From contig NZ_LJJE01000092.1 in NCBI RefSeq assembly GCF_001854765.1, forward strand, positions 186,001 through 250,000: a stretch of DNA of 64,000 nt. Reading direction: 5' to 3'. Origin of the DNA: Vibrio sonorensis. GTDB lineage: Bacteria; Pseudomonadota; Gammaproteobacteria; Enterobacterales; Vibrionaceae. Below the pieces are notes generated by a model. It searched no databases. It was not told where the DNA came from and saw only the letters and a program-made list of their open reading frames with translations. The position numbers were made by a program, and so were the translations under genes. Positions within the stretch are counted from its first letter, which is position 1, and the number at the start of each line of letters is the position of its first letter. Below are positions 55,746-63,505 of this stretch, one piece after another.

Positions 55746-56131
55746 AAGTTTCCTCTGAAAAGATAGATTAGTATTTATTATTTGCTGACTTCTTTTTGCT
55801 TCCAGGGGGATAGAACTAATATTATTATCAGTATATTTGTAAATGATTATTATTTTTATTTCTATAAATTACAACGCTTAACGCTAGAATGGCCTCGCAA
55901 CTGTTTACTCTTTGCTCTACTCCTGAACCTAGGTCGTTGTGTGCCTCATGCTACGCAATATTGGACGGCAATAGGCTTGATAATACTCAAGTGCGATTTT
56001 TTCGTGCTTCTGGTATTTTTAAGTGGGAGAGGTGTAAGTGCGATACTTTGTTGAAAAGAGCGAAGCGCTAAAACAACTTAATAAGATTTAATGCAATAGG
56101 TGGTGTTTGACACCACCGGCTGTAGAGAGGG
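55746..56131. other. A+T-rich gap with promoter of the metal-linked operon
   Basis: No gene is supported; short open frames here lack ribosome sites. The first 110 bases, very A+T-rich, hold the promoter and Fur-like site of the minus operon. At the far end GGTGGTGT-TT-GACACCACC (56099-56117) is a stem downstream of the minus-strand gene at 56132 and may end it, though without a T run. Confidence 0.5.
55839..55857 (-). promoter_or_regulatory. Possible Fur box
   Basis: GTAAATGATTATTATTTTT matches 13 of 19 positions of the Fur consensus (GATAATGATAATCATTATC). It suggests iron repression of the 54275-55745 operon. The region is A+T-rich, so chance similarity is possible. Confidence 0.45.
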
Positions 56132-56665
56132 TTAAGAAAAGAACTGTTTTATACGAGCAAGTATTCCTTGGCTAGATAAGTTTTTAGTCGGGCTAGATTC
56201 ATCACCCAGATAGAAACTTTTCATCAGTTCAGTACGCAGTCGGTCAGGTTGCTGATTGAGAAGAGGGGCAACTCGTTGTGCTGTTTGCTCGGCATAGTCA
56301 TTGGCAAGAGAAAAATCCATCTGAAGGTATCCCTGCAAGTAAACCCATAGGTGGGTGATAAGTAGAAGATTGCCAACCGAATGGTTTTGAAACTTGTGCT
56401 CATCTCCGAGATGTTCTAGAAAGGTCTCTTCCATTGCCTGAAGGGAACCCATGTTCTGCTCAACACTTGTCAGCGCTTCGATGTGACTTTTGGTCAGTAG
56501 GCCGAGCAGCCTTTGCAAGTCCGAAGCGCTTTGGTCATTTGTCGTTATACGGGTAAAAAAGCGGCTGTTTTGCTCACAAAACAAAGTGAACTCAGAATTG
56601 AGCGAAAGTGATTCAATACGCGCAGTGACGCCAATGTGCTCCAGAGTCTGAAGTAAATTGGCCAC
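56132..56665 (-). CDS. Unknown protein downstream of yaeQ
   Basis: A 177-residue soluble, helical protein (LQTLEHIGVTARIESLSLNSEF at the start). It begins one base after the yaeQ stop and is likely co-translated. No recognised motif. Confidence 0.7.
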   Translation of the reverse strand: MANLLQTLEHIGVTARIESLSLNSEFTLFCEQNSRFFTRITTNDQSASDLQRLLGLLTKSHIEALTSVEQNMGSLQAMEETFLEHLGDEHKFQNHSVGNLLLITHLWVYLQGYLQMDFSLANDYAEQTAQRVAPLLNQQPDRLRTELMKSFYLGDESSPTKNLSSQGILARIKQFFS

Positions 56666-57196
56666 TTATTGAAGCTCCTCGATCTCTACCTCAAAACTTT
56701 GATCGCCCAAGGTAAGGTAAATGGTTTGCTCACTGACCATCATTCCGAGGTCTAGGGTACGAGGCAACTCTTCTGCCATCGCATCTAGGCCGTGACCTGC
56801 AAGGCGAAAAACTTTGGCTGGGAAGTAAGAGACTTTACCAGCGACTTGATTCCACCATGCATCGGTTTTGCTTGTGAAGGTATAAATACAAACTTGTTTG
56901 GCTAGGCGGCAGGCTTTCTTTACCCGGTCTGGGTCGGGTTCGCCTACTTCGATCCAAAGGCTGATAGAGTCATCCAGCTCTTTAATCCAAACGTCTGGTT
57001 CTTCGGTGGTGGATAGCCCTTTGGTAAGAGCAATACCTTCTTGAGCGTTTAAACCCAAAGCGAGAACGCGCGCCAACATTCTAGCAACGGTTTCTGAAGG
57101 GTGAAGTGCTACGGTAAGCGAAAGTGCTTCGTATTTGTCTCTGTTGGTATCTGAGAGATCGATTCGAAATTTGTAGATTGTTGGTTTCAGTGCCAT
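56666..57196 (-). CDS. yaeQ: YaeQ family protein
   Basis: A 176-residue protein with the YaeQ pattern: MALKPTIYKFRIDLSDTNRDKYEAL, LWIEVGEPDPDRVKKACRLA, and FPAKVFR. The fold is a variant of the PD-(D/E)XK nucleases, though nuclease activity has not been shown. ATG 57196. Its promoter region overlaps the terminator of the upstream csp gene. Confidence 0.9.
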   Translation of the reverse strand: MALKPTIYKFRIDLSDTNRDKYEALSLTVALHPSETVARMLARVLALGLNAQEGIALTKGLSTTEEPDVWIKELDDSISLWIEVGEPDPDRVKKACRLAKQVCIYTFTSKTDAWWNQVAGKVSYFPAKVFRLAGHGLDAMAEELPRTLDLGMMVSEQTIYLTLGDQSFEVEIEELQ

Positions 57197-57202
57197 GAAT
57201 AT

Positions 57203-57232
57203 AAAAATAGCCAGCAAATAGTGCTGGCTATT
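57203..57232 (-). terminator. Terminator of the cold-shock gene
   Basis: Minus strand AATAGCCAGC...GCTGGCTATT (ten pairs) followed by TTTTAT. It ends 7 bases before the yaeQ start. Confidence 0.87.
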
Positions 57233-57253
57233 ATCTATCAATTAGTATTCAAA

Positions 57254-57463
57254 TTATACTAGTTTGATGTTCTCAGCTTGAGGACCTTTTTGGCCTTGAG
57301 CGATAGTGAACTCAACTTTTTGACCTTCAGCAAGAGTGCGGAAACCGTCACCAGTGATTGCGCTGAAGTGTGCGAAAACGTCAGGGCCGTTTTCTTGTTG
57401 AATAAAACCGAAACCTTTAGTTTCGTTAAACCATTTAACAGTACCAGTAACTGTGTTAGACAT
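57254..57463 (-). CDS. Cold-shock protein, CspA family
   Basis: A 69-residue RNA chaperone (OB fold) with RNP1 KGFGFI and RNP2 VFAHFSAI. It melts RNA structure, often during cold or stationary phase. AAGGAT lies before the ATG. A leader of roughly 150 bases upstream, G+C-rich in part, is likely, as in other csp mRNAs. Confidence 0.92.
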   Translation of the reverse strand: MSNTVTGTVKWFNETKGFGFIQQENGPDVFAHFSAITGDGFRTLAEGQKVEFTIAQGQKGPQAENIKLV

Positions 57464-57816
57464 TTTGTATATCCTTGTTTAATAAAATTGGCCTATAACG
57501 GCACGGATAGCGTGGAAAAGGAAATTGCTATTGCGTACGACGTTACGGCAGATCTACAAAAAACCCAACGAAACGGCGAGGAGTACAAAGAACCCGTTTT
57601 CTAGCTGTAGTCCAGTCTAGAGCACGTTCGGTTTAAGTCAACGGATTTCGTCAGAAATCAAAAACTTTTTTTGTTAATTTTCCTGAATTTTGCGTTGTGT
57701 ATCGTTTATGCATAGAGATTCAACGCTTTTCATGGTTTTGTCACTACTGCGCGTTAGGTGGTCATCGGGTATAATGGCTATACATGAGTGATTACTCATT
57801 ATATAGAGAGGAAAAT
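57464..57816. promoter_or_regulatory. Divergent region: csp leader and arfA promoter
   Basis: The left part (57464-57620) is probably the untranslated leader of the minus-strand cold-shock mRNA. The right part (57700-57816) holds the arfA promoter; TATAATGG at 57770-57777 is a -10 candidate. No separate gene was found. Confidence 0.5.
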
Positions 57817-58056
57817 ATGGCAAAACAAAAGCATGATTGCCCTCATACAGTAGAAGCCTCTAGTTCAGAGGTGGAGTTTGGTAGAGGCGAGATTAAAGAC
57901 AATGCACTAAAAGCGTTGGTTACCAGTCACTTATTTAGAACTAGAGTGGTTAAAAATAAGAAAGGCAAAGGAAGTTATCAGCGCAAGGCTAAGCACAAAG
58001 GTAAAAGCCCAGTTCAAAATCAACCGCTAATGTGGATTTCGAACTGGGCTTTTTAA
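57817..58056 (+). CDS. arfA: Alternative ribosome-rescue factor ArfA
   Basis: A 79-residue protein. It matches Arf[23 protein letters not shown] then [18 protein letters not shown]. ArfA frees stalled ribosomes with release factor 2 when tmRNA is lacking. AGAGAGG lies just before ATG 57817. The 3' end of the gene holds a hairpin with a T run directly before the stop, so its own mRNA is often made without a stop codon (see the hairpin entry); tmRNA then tags the product for decay. The C-terminus after the basic block is longer than needed for function. Confidence 0.92.
   Translation: MAKQKHDCPHTVEASSSEVEFGRGEIKDNALKALVTSHLFRTRVVKNKKGKGSYQRKAKHKGKSPVQNQPLMWISNWAF
58003..58053 (+). terminator. 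Non-stop terminator hairpin inside arfA
   Basis: AAAAGCCCAGTTC (58003-58015) and GAACTGGGCTTTT (58041-58053) form a perfect 13-pair stem with a 25-base loop. The 3' arm runs into the T tract, and the stop codon TAA follows at 58054-58056. Termination here, or RNase III cutting of the stem, gives an arfA mRNA without a stop codon. This is the known arfA regulatory design. Confidence 0.87.
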
Positions 58057-58095
58057 TAGAAGAATAGTGAACGTTGGCTATCTTTTTAAAAACAA

Positions 58096-59259
58096 CTAGC
58101 GCTCCGCTTTTGGCGAATAGATCGAGTAAGCCGTTATTTGCCCTGCTACGATGGCCGAAAACATAAACAAAGCGGATAAGCCTATGCTTGGAATGGGCAA
58201 CACAGATTGCTCGAACAGAGATTGACTAGCGCTGACCAATACTCGGCTACCGGGAACGAGTATGATAATCCCTTGAACGATGTAGATACCGCCAGTCAGT
58301 TTCATCTTTTTTGCAATCCAAGTACCGTACAGAGTAATCAAAACCGTTGTCACCCAAGTGCCGACAATCCAGCCACTTTCGAAACCGAGATAGAAAGGCC
58401 CCCACATTCCCAGTGCTGCAATAGGTAAGCCCAGTAAGATATCGATAGGACGGGCATTGAAAATAATACTCAGAGCAACCGAGAGCAAAAACAGCCCCAT
58501 TATGTGAAAGGGCAAAGTAACTTCATTGACATATTCAGATGCAACGGCTTGCCCCCAAATTGCCTCACCTATGTTTAACCCCATAATAATGCCGACAAAC
58601 AGTTTCATCAGCGTGAGCATACTTTGACCCAATAAGCTGGTTCCTGAAACCAAATCGTTAAAGGCTAAACACTCCAGTGAATTGGCAATGGATAGGCCGG
58701 GCACAAATAGAATAATGGCCGCGATACACAAAGCCCAAACCGGAACCGCAGTACCCGTGCTAGCAAAAAGAGCCACCATAACCCCAGTGAGTAGAGCGGC
58801 GATAAACTCAACCGCGATAGAGCGGCGTCCTTTACAGACTTGCTGACAGGTCCAGACCATAAGGCCAAGAAAAACGGCAAAAATGATGGCTTCCATTGTA
58901 CTTCCCACCAGCAAAAGATAGGAAGGAGGAATGACCATATTGGCGAGTGCTATTAGCCACTTAGGGTATTTTATCGGTTCTGGAATTGGTTCGTTACTTG
59001 GTTGGTTGATACGAATAATCGTATTGGCAAGTAAGCTAAGGTTGATTGAAGCGGGTGCGTGACGCTTCATGACCACCGCATCGTTATCGTCGGGAAACTG
59101 GTAATTTACCGTAGTAGGGGTTGCTTGAACCATTACGTCGATATCGTGTTTGCGGGCGTAGTACTGAGTGTACTTTTCCAGTTTGTAAGGAGCACAACCG
59201 CATCGATGGAGAGTATCTCCAACCTCGACGATTCTGTTGATTCGGTATTGTGATGTCAT
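58096..59259 (-). CDS. ThrE-family threonine/serine exporter (YjjP/YjjB fusion-like)
   Basis: A 387-residue inner-membrane protein. The N-terminal soluble part contains GDTLHRCGCAPYKLEKYTQYYARKH, then about ten spans with FVPGLSIANSLECLAFNDLVSGTS and a C-terminal ThrE half ending with GIIILVPGSRVLVSA. Members export threonine, serine or succinate; the substrate here is not known. Confidence 0.82.
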   Translation of the reverse strand: MTSQYRINRIVEVGDTLHRCGCAPYKLEKYTQYYARKHDIDVMVQATPTTVNYQFPDDNDAVVMKRHAPASINLSLLANTIIRINQPSNEPIPEPIKYPKWLIALANMVIPPSYLLLVGSTMEAIIFAVFLGLMVWTCQQVCKGRRSIAVEFIAALLTGVMVALFASTGTAVPVWALCIAAIILFVPGLSIANSLECLAFNDLVSGTSLLGQSMLTLMKLFVGIIMGLNIGEAIWGQAVASEYVNEVTLPFHIMGLFLLSVALSIIFNARPIDILLGLPIAALGMWGPFYLGFESGWIVGTWVTTVLITLYGTWIAKKMKLTGGIYIVQGIIILVPGSRVLVSASQSLFEQSVLPIPSIGLSALFMFSAIVAGQITAYSIYSPKAER

Positions 59260-59673
59260 AGTCGATATGCGCTAAATAATGTTGATATCAAAGTGCTAGT
59301 CGTTTTGCCCGACATTTTATTGAGTCAAGCGGATAAAATGCAATCTTACTTTGCGAGAGTTTACTCGGCCTATTTTAGGCCAGTCCGTTCATGCTTCAGA
59401 TCACATAAAGCTAAATTCAGCATAAAAACCTCTATGTTAACAGATTGTTTAATTTGTGGCTGTTTTGGTCTCTTTTCACTGTTTAGTTACTGGCAGTGCT
59501 AAAAGTTATTACAAGTGAATTGTAACCTTTATGTTACAAGGTCTCCAGTACGATTTTTGTTGAGCCTGTAACACGTATAATTGGGTTGAATTTTGCACAA
59601 GATAGGCGAAAATATACGCAAAATGAGATTTCATATTTGAAAGGATGCTTTTTCAATATTAAGTGAGGTAAGC
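59260..59673. promoter_or_regulatory. Long intergenic region with palindromes before a membrane-protein gene
   Basis: 414 bases with no supported gene. TTACAA-GTGAA-TTGTAAC-CTTTAT-GTTACAA (59509-59539) are two overlapping inverted repeats. Downstream is TGTAACACG directly before TATAAT (59576-59581), a good -10 without a good -35, suggesting an activated promoter. Confidence 0.5.
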
Positions 59674-60030
59674 ATGAAACTACTACTGATTATCATGACG
59701 TCTATATCCGCTGGTGTCGCGTCGGCCGATCACCTCCATTCTTTCATGTTGGGCTTGTCGATTTCTGCGCTTGCCGTCGGATCTTGTTATTGGTTTGCTT
59801 TTCGAACGACTCGTTTTCCTCAATTCGCACTTGCCCTTCTGATGTGCGGTATGTTGGCCAAGTTGGTGGTTACTCTGGTGGGTGTCACATGGAGCTTTTC
59901 TGCCGGTCTTATTACTTCACCCTTGGTGTTTGGTTTGTCTTACCTCTATTTCTCTATCGCAATTACCTATCTGTGGTTTAGCTACAAGAGCAGTGTGATT
60001 GGTAAGCCTTGGCAGCCAGAATCAACATAA
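59674..60030 (+). CDS. Small membrane protein, unknown
   Basis: A 118-residue protein with four hydrophobic spans, conserved-looking but in no family recognised here. GAGGT precedes the ATG. The last 25 residues are cytoplasmic. A strong terminator follows, so it is a single-gene unit with an elaborate upstream region. Confidence 0.7.
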   Translation: MKLLLIIMTSISAGVASADHLHSFMLGLSISALAVGSCYWFAFRTTRFPQFALALLMCGMLAKLVVTLVGVTWSFSAGLITSPLVFGLSYLYFSIAITYLWFSYKSSVIGKPWQPEST

Positions 60031-60046
60031 GCCGTTTAATCTATCG

Positions 60047-60071
60047 AAAGCAGCCAGATGGCTGCTTTTTT
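60047..60071 (+). terminator. Terminator of the small membrane-protein gene
   Basis: GCAGCC-AGAT-GGCTGC with AAA before and TTTTTT after. Confidence 0.9.
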
Positions 60072-60234
60072 ATCTGTGCTGGCTTTTAATCGTTCATTTA
60101 TGATTGATGTCTAAAATAGACCGGAATTTTATTTGCGAGAATTGGCGATTAAACGTAACCATTAGTAACATTAGGACTGCAACAGAACGACGTTTGTTTA
60201 TACTGAATCCAGTTGTTGGTTACCAAATTTGCTT

Positions 60235-61404
60235 ATGAAAAATAAAACTCTCTTTTTGTGCGGGCTATTGACTGCTTCATCTGTGTTTACTGCTACTTCG
60301 AGCGCTGCGCCGACCATTGTTCCTGATCCTCCGGCCCTGGGAGCTAAAGGTTATGTGCTGATTGATTATCATACAGGTCAAATCTTGGTAGAAAAAAATG
60401 CCAATAAGAAGCTCAATCCAGCAAGTTTGACCAAGTTAATGACCGCTTATGTTGCTGGTCAAGAAGTGAAGTCGGGTAATATTCGCTTAGATGACCAAGT
60501 GGCCGTGAGCCAAAACGCTTGGGCAAAAAACTTTCCCGATTCTTCGAAGATGTTTATCGAAGTGGGCACGAGTGTACCAATGATCGACTTGTACCGTGGC
60601 CTTATTGTTCAGTCGGGCAATGACGCAAGTGTTGCAATTGCAGAACACGTCGCAGGTAGCGAAGGTGCGTTTGTTGGTCTAATGAACTCATGGGCCAAAA
60701 AACTAGGCCTCGAAAATACGGCTTATACCAATCCACACGGGTTAGATAGTAATGGTTTGTACTCAACACCATATGATATAGCCAAGCTGGGTCAGGCAAT
60801 CATTCGAGATCTACCAGACATTTATCCGCTGTACAGCGAGACCTCATTTACTTATAACGGGATAACGCAGTACAACCGCAACGGTTTGTTACGCGATCGC
60901 AGTATGAACGTCGACGGCATGAAAACCGGTTACACCAGTGGGGCAGGCTATAGTCTTGCGACTTCAGCAACCAGTGGTGATATGCGTCTTGTTTCGGTAG
61001 TGATGGGTGCCAATAGCACTAAAAGCCGAGAATCTGAAAGCAAGCAACTGCTAAGTTATGGATTCCGCTTTTTTGAAACGGTTTCACCGACGGAGGCTGG
61101 CAAAACCTTAGACAGTGCCCGAGTTTGGATGGGACAAGAAGACGCCCTTAATGTCGGTGTGGCTGAAAATGTGTACATGACTTTACCAAGAGGTGATGTT
61201 GGTAAGCTGGCTGCTGAAATTGAATATTTTGGCGATCTCGTTGCACCGATACAAGCGAATGACGTCGTTGGACAGGTTTTGTATAAAGTCGAAGATAAAA
61301 CCATTGCGACTGTTGACTTAGTGGCACTTGAAGCAGTTGAAGAAGGTGGGCTGTTTAAACGCTTTTTTGACTGGTTTAAACGCCTTATCGGCGGTTGGTT
61401 CTAG
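60235..61404 (+). CDS. dacA: D-alanyl-D-alanine carboxypeptidase (PBP5/6, DacA)
   Basis: A 389-residue enzyme that trims the terminal D-Ala of peptidoglycan stem peptides. Signal peptide to about residue 25; SLTK (64-67) gives the acylated Ser64, SGN lies near 125-127 and KTG near 228-230. The C-terminal amphipathic helix (FKRFFDWFKRLIGGWF) anchors it to the inner membrane. ATG 60235; TTG 60229 is an alternative. No strong ribosome site. Confidence 0.93.
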   Translation: MKNKTLFLCGLLTASSVFTATSSAAPTIVPDPPALGAKGYVLIDYHTGQILVEKNANKKLNPASLTKLMTAYVAGQEVKSGNIRLDDQVAVSQNAWAKNFPDSSKMFIEVGTSVPMIDLYRGLIVQSGNDASVAIAEHVAGSEGAFVGLMNSWAKKLGLENTAYTNPHGLDSNGLYSTPYDIAKLGQAIIRDLPDIYPLYSETSFTYNGITQYNRNGLLRDRSMNVDGMKTGYTSGAGYSLATSATSGDMRLVSVVMGANSTKSRESESKQLLSYGFRFFETVSPTEAGKTLDSARVWMGQEDALNVGVAENVYMTLPRGDVGKLAAEIEYFGDLVAPIQANDVVGQVLYKVEDKTIATVDLVALEAVEEGGLFKRFFDWFKRLIGGWF

Positions 61405-61430
61405 TCTCAGATAAGATTTAAACAAGTGAA

Positions 61431-61458
61431 AAGCGCCAAGGTAAACCGGGCGCTTTTT
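61431..61458 (+). terminator. Terminator of dacA
   Basis: AAGCGCC...GGCGCTT (seven pairs) with an 11-base loop, then TTTTATTT. Confidence 0.85.
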
Positions 61459-61611
61459 ATTTGTCTGCTCAATGATAAATCTTGATAAGCATTTACGGGC
61501 TGAAGATCTCATCATGCCAATTCTTGATGCTTTCTTAACTCAACACTGACATTTCCCACTGGTAGCCTTGGACAATGCTGCAGCAAAGTCAGCTCAGCCA
61601 AAGGAAGCCAC

Positions 61612-61965
61612 ATGGAATTTACACAACAAGACAGAGAAATGCTTTATCAAATTTGGATGTCGCAAAAAGCCAAGATGCGGATTACTCAGATGGAGTTCGC
61701 TAAAAAACTCGGTCTTACTCAACTGGAGTTTTCCAATCTTTTGCGTGGGGAACAACCCCTAACTCTCCAATTTGTTAACCAGTTTTGCCGTTCATTGCAC
61801 ATTGATGCCAAACAGGTGATCCCTACTTTAAAAAAAGCGATTCAGCAAGATGACAAGGTGGTCTACCTTCAGTCTAGAATGAGCGTCGACGGGGAGATTC
61901 AGAGAGCCTATATTGAAGGTAATCAGGTAGTTGTCGAGTATGTTCATACTTTCAACTCAAATTGA
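61612..61965 (+). CDS. Helix-turn-helix protein (XRE-like), unknown
   Basis: A 117-residue protein. Residues about 23-50 (ITQMEFAKKLGLTQLEFSNLLRGEQPL) fit a Cro/CI-type HTH, followed by a C-terminal beta domain. Probable regulator or nucleic acid-binding protein. AAGGAAG precedes the ATG. Confidence 0.7.
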   Translation: MEFTQQDREMLYQIWMSQKAKMRITQMEFAKKLGLTQLEFSNLLRGEQPLTLQFVNQFCRSLHIDAKQVIPTLKKAIQQDDKVVYLQSRMSVDGEIQRAYIEGNQVVVEYVHTFNSN

Positions 61966-62052
61966 TACCCATTTTTATAATCCTGCTTAATATTTACTCG
62001 TATACAAATATTATATGGTATATCATACTAATAAAGTAAAGCAGGAGAATTT

Positions 62053-62724
62053 ATGAACATCAAAACCTTATTCATCGCCTTTGTCGCTGCGGCGTTTTTA
62101 GCCGGTTGTGCCGGCGGCCCAGTAAAGCGAGCCACAAAGTTTACCAGCTATGAAGATTTTAGAGCCGGACCCGAAGGTGGTGTGGATTTGGTTTGGTCTC
62201 GAATCGGATTGAGAACGGAAGAACGCCTTGTAAACAAATTGGCGGAATATGATTCAGTGGTGATAGACCAAGTTTTTGTGGTCGCTGATGAAGAGTCCAT
62301 TAATCAAGAAGAAATAGAAGAGCTGACAAATTATCTCACCGAAAAGCTGACAGAAAAAATCAGCGTGCACAAACCCGTAGTGCCTGAGCCGAATGGCAAA
62401 AGCCTGAGGTTGAGTATTGCACTTAGTAATATTGAAACCCCCAACCCGGTTTTAGCTGTCACCAGTAGCGTGTTACCGTTTGGTCTTGCCATTTCAACCA
62501 TTTCAAAAGTAACAACTGGCGAACACACCAATGTGGGAAGTGCAAGTATCGAGTTGTTAGTGAGCGATGCACAAGATGGAACCCCACTATTTGCAGCCGT
62601 CGACCGTGAAGCAGGAAACAAAGACTTTTCTACCATCATCGACTCACTGGATGATGCGAAAGATGCGATCAACTATTGGGTGGAGAGATTAGGTGTTACT
62701 CTAGGTGGATGGCAACAACCTTAA
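62053..62724 (+). CDS. DUF3313 family lipoprotein
   Basis: A 223-residue lipoprotein. The lipobox LAGC ends the signal peptide at about residue 19 (Cys). The body fits DUF3313 in general layout (VWSRIGLRTEERLVNKLAEYDSVVIDQ). Likely outer-membrane anchored; function unknown. AGGAG precedes the ATG. Confidence 0.78.
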   Translation: MNIKTLFIAFVAAAFLAGCAGGPVKRATKFTSYEDFRAGPEGGVDLVWSRIGLRTEERLVNKLAEYDSVVIDQVFVVADEESINQEEIEELTNYLTEKLTEKISVHKPVVPEPNGKSLRLSIALSNIETPNPVLAVTSSVLPFGLAISTISKVTTGEHTNVGSASIELLVSDAQDGTPLFAAVDREAGNKDFSTIIDSLDDAKDAINYWVERLGVTLGGWQQP

Positions 62725-62733
62725 ACTTGCTTT

Positions 62734-62949
62734 ATGTTCGAAAAAGAAACCTTACTTAAACTCGCTAAAAGGCAAATGCCTTTTGGCAAGTACGCTGGCC
62801 GTGCTTTGATTGATCTTCCAGAAGAGTATCTTTTGTGGTTTGACAAAAAAGGCTGGCCAGAAGGGGAGTTAGGCCAGCTCCTGCAAATCTGCCTAGCGCT
62901 AAAGATCGAAGGGTTAGATAGCGTGGTTAAGCCTCTTAAGCGAATGTGA
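62734..62949 (+). CDS. DUF3820 family protein
   Basis: A 71-residue protein with the DUF3820 core MPFGKYAGRALIDLPEEYLLWF. Relatives are annotated as quorum-sensing-regulated virulence factors, without proven activity. It lies 9 bases after the lipoprotein gene, so the two may be co-transcribed. Confidence 0.82.
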   Translation: MFEKETLLKLAKRQMPFGKYAGRALIDLPEEYLLWFDKKGWPEGELGQLLQICLALKIEGLDSVVKPLKRM

Positions 62950-62990
62950 ACCGCCCCTGAAACACTATTAATTAAAACAAAAGACCGACT

Positions 62991-63233
62991 ATGAATTTTG
63001 ATATCGAAGCATTGAGACATCACCAACTGGTTGAAGATGGTCAACTAGAGGGATGTTACATTCACCAACCTGCTCAAGGGAGCCAGCAAGATGACAATGC
63101 GGTTTTAGCAGAGCGCCAAGCGTTAGAAAAAATGGGCTTTAAAGTCGTTCAGGTTCAGCCCAAAGGCGGGACAACAACGTTTGCCGAGGCGATGCAAATG
63201 TTTGCAAAAAAGAGTGGTCACCAACCCAAGTGA
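62991..63233 (+). CDS. Small protein, unknown
   Basis: An 80-residue soluble protein (MNFDIEALRHHQLVEDGQL at the start, KVVQVQPKGGTTTFAEAM near the end). No family recognised. It is 41 bases behind the DUF3820 gene and is followed by a terminator. Confidence 0.65.
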   Translation: MNFDIEALRHHQLVEDGQLEGCYIHQPAQGSQQDDNAVLAERQALEKMGFKVVQVQPKGGTTTFAEAMQMFAKKSGHQPK

Positions 63234-63304
63234 TAGATGAATGTAATCCCTATACTTTCTTTCAACTCGCATGAGATAACCTCTTCGTCCTACTAAAAAG
63301 AGTC

Positions 63305-63326
63305 AGCCATTTAGGTTGGCTTTTTT
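63305..63326 (+). terminator. Terminator of the small-protein operon
   Basis: AGCCA-TTTAGGT-TGGCT followed by TTTTTC. Confidence 0.7.
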
Positions 63327-63505
63327 CGTTTCGAACCTGCTTAAAATAGAAACACGGGAAATGTGTATTTACGTGGCTCTCAACATTCAGTTCATAACAA
63401 TTAGTCATTAATTACAAATCGCGATAACGAGATGACATGTCACTGCTAATCCGTATCTGATAACAATATCGATTGTTGATATAGGTGCCGGTTCAGGGAA
63501 TAAAG

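Noticed and set aside
55782..56071. Open frames in the gap before the yaeQ region
   Set aside because: No ribosome site, atypical codon use, and overlapping alternatives in several frames.
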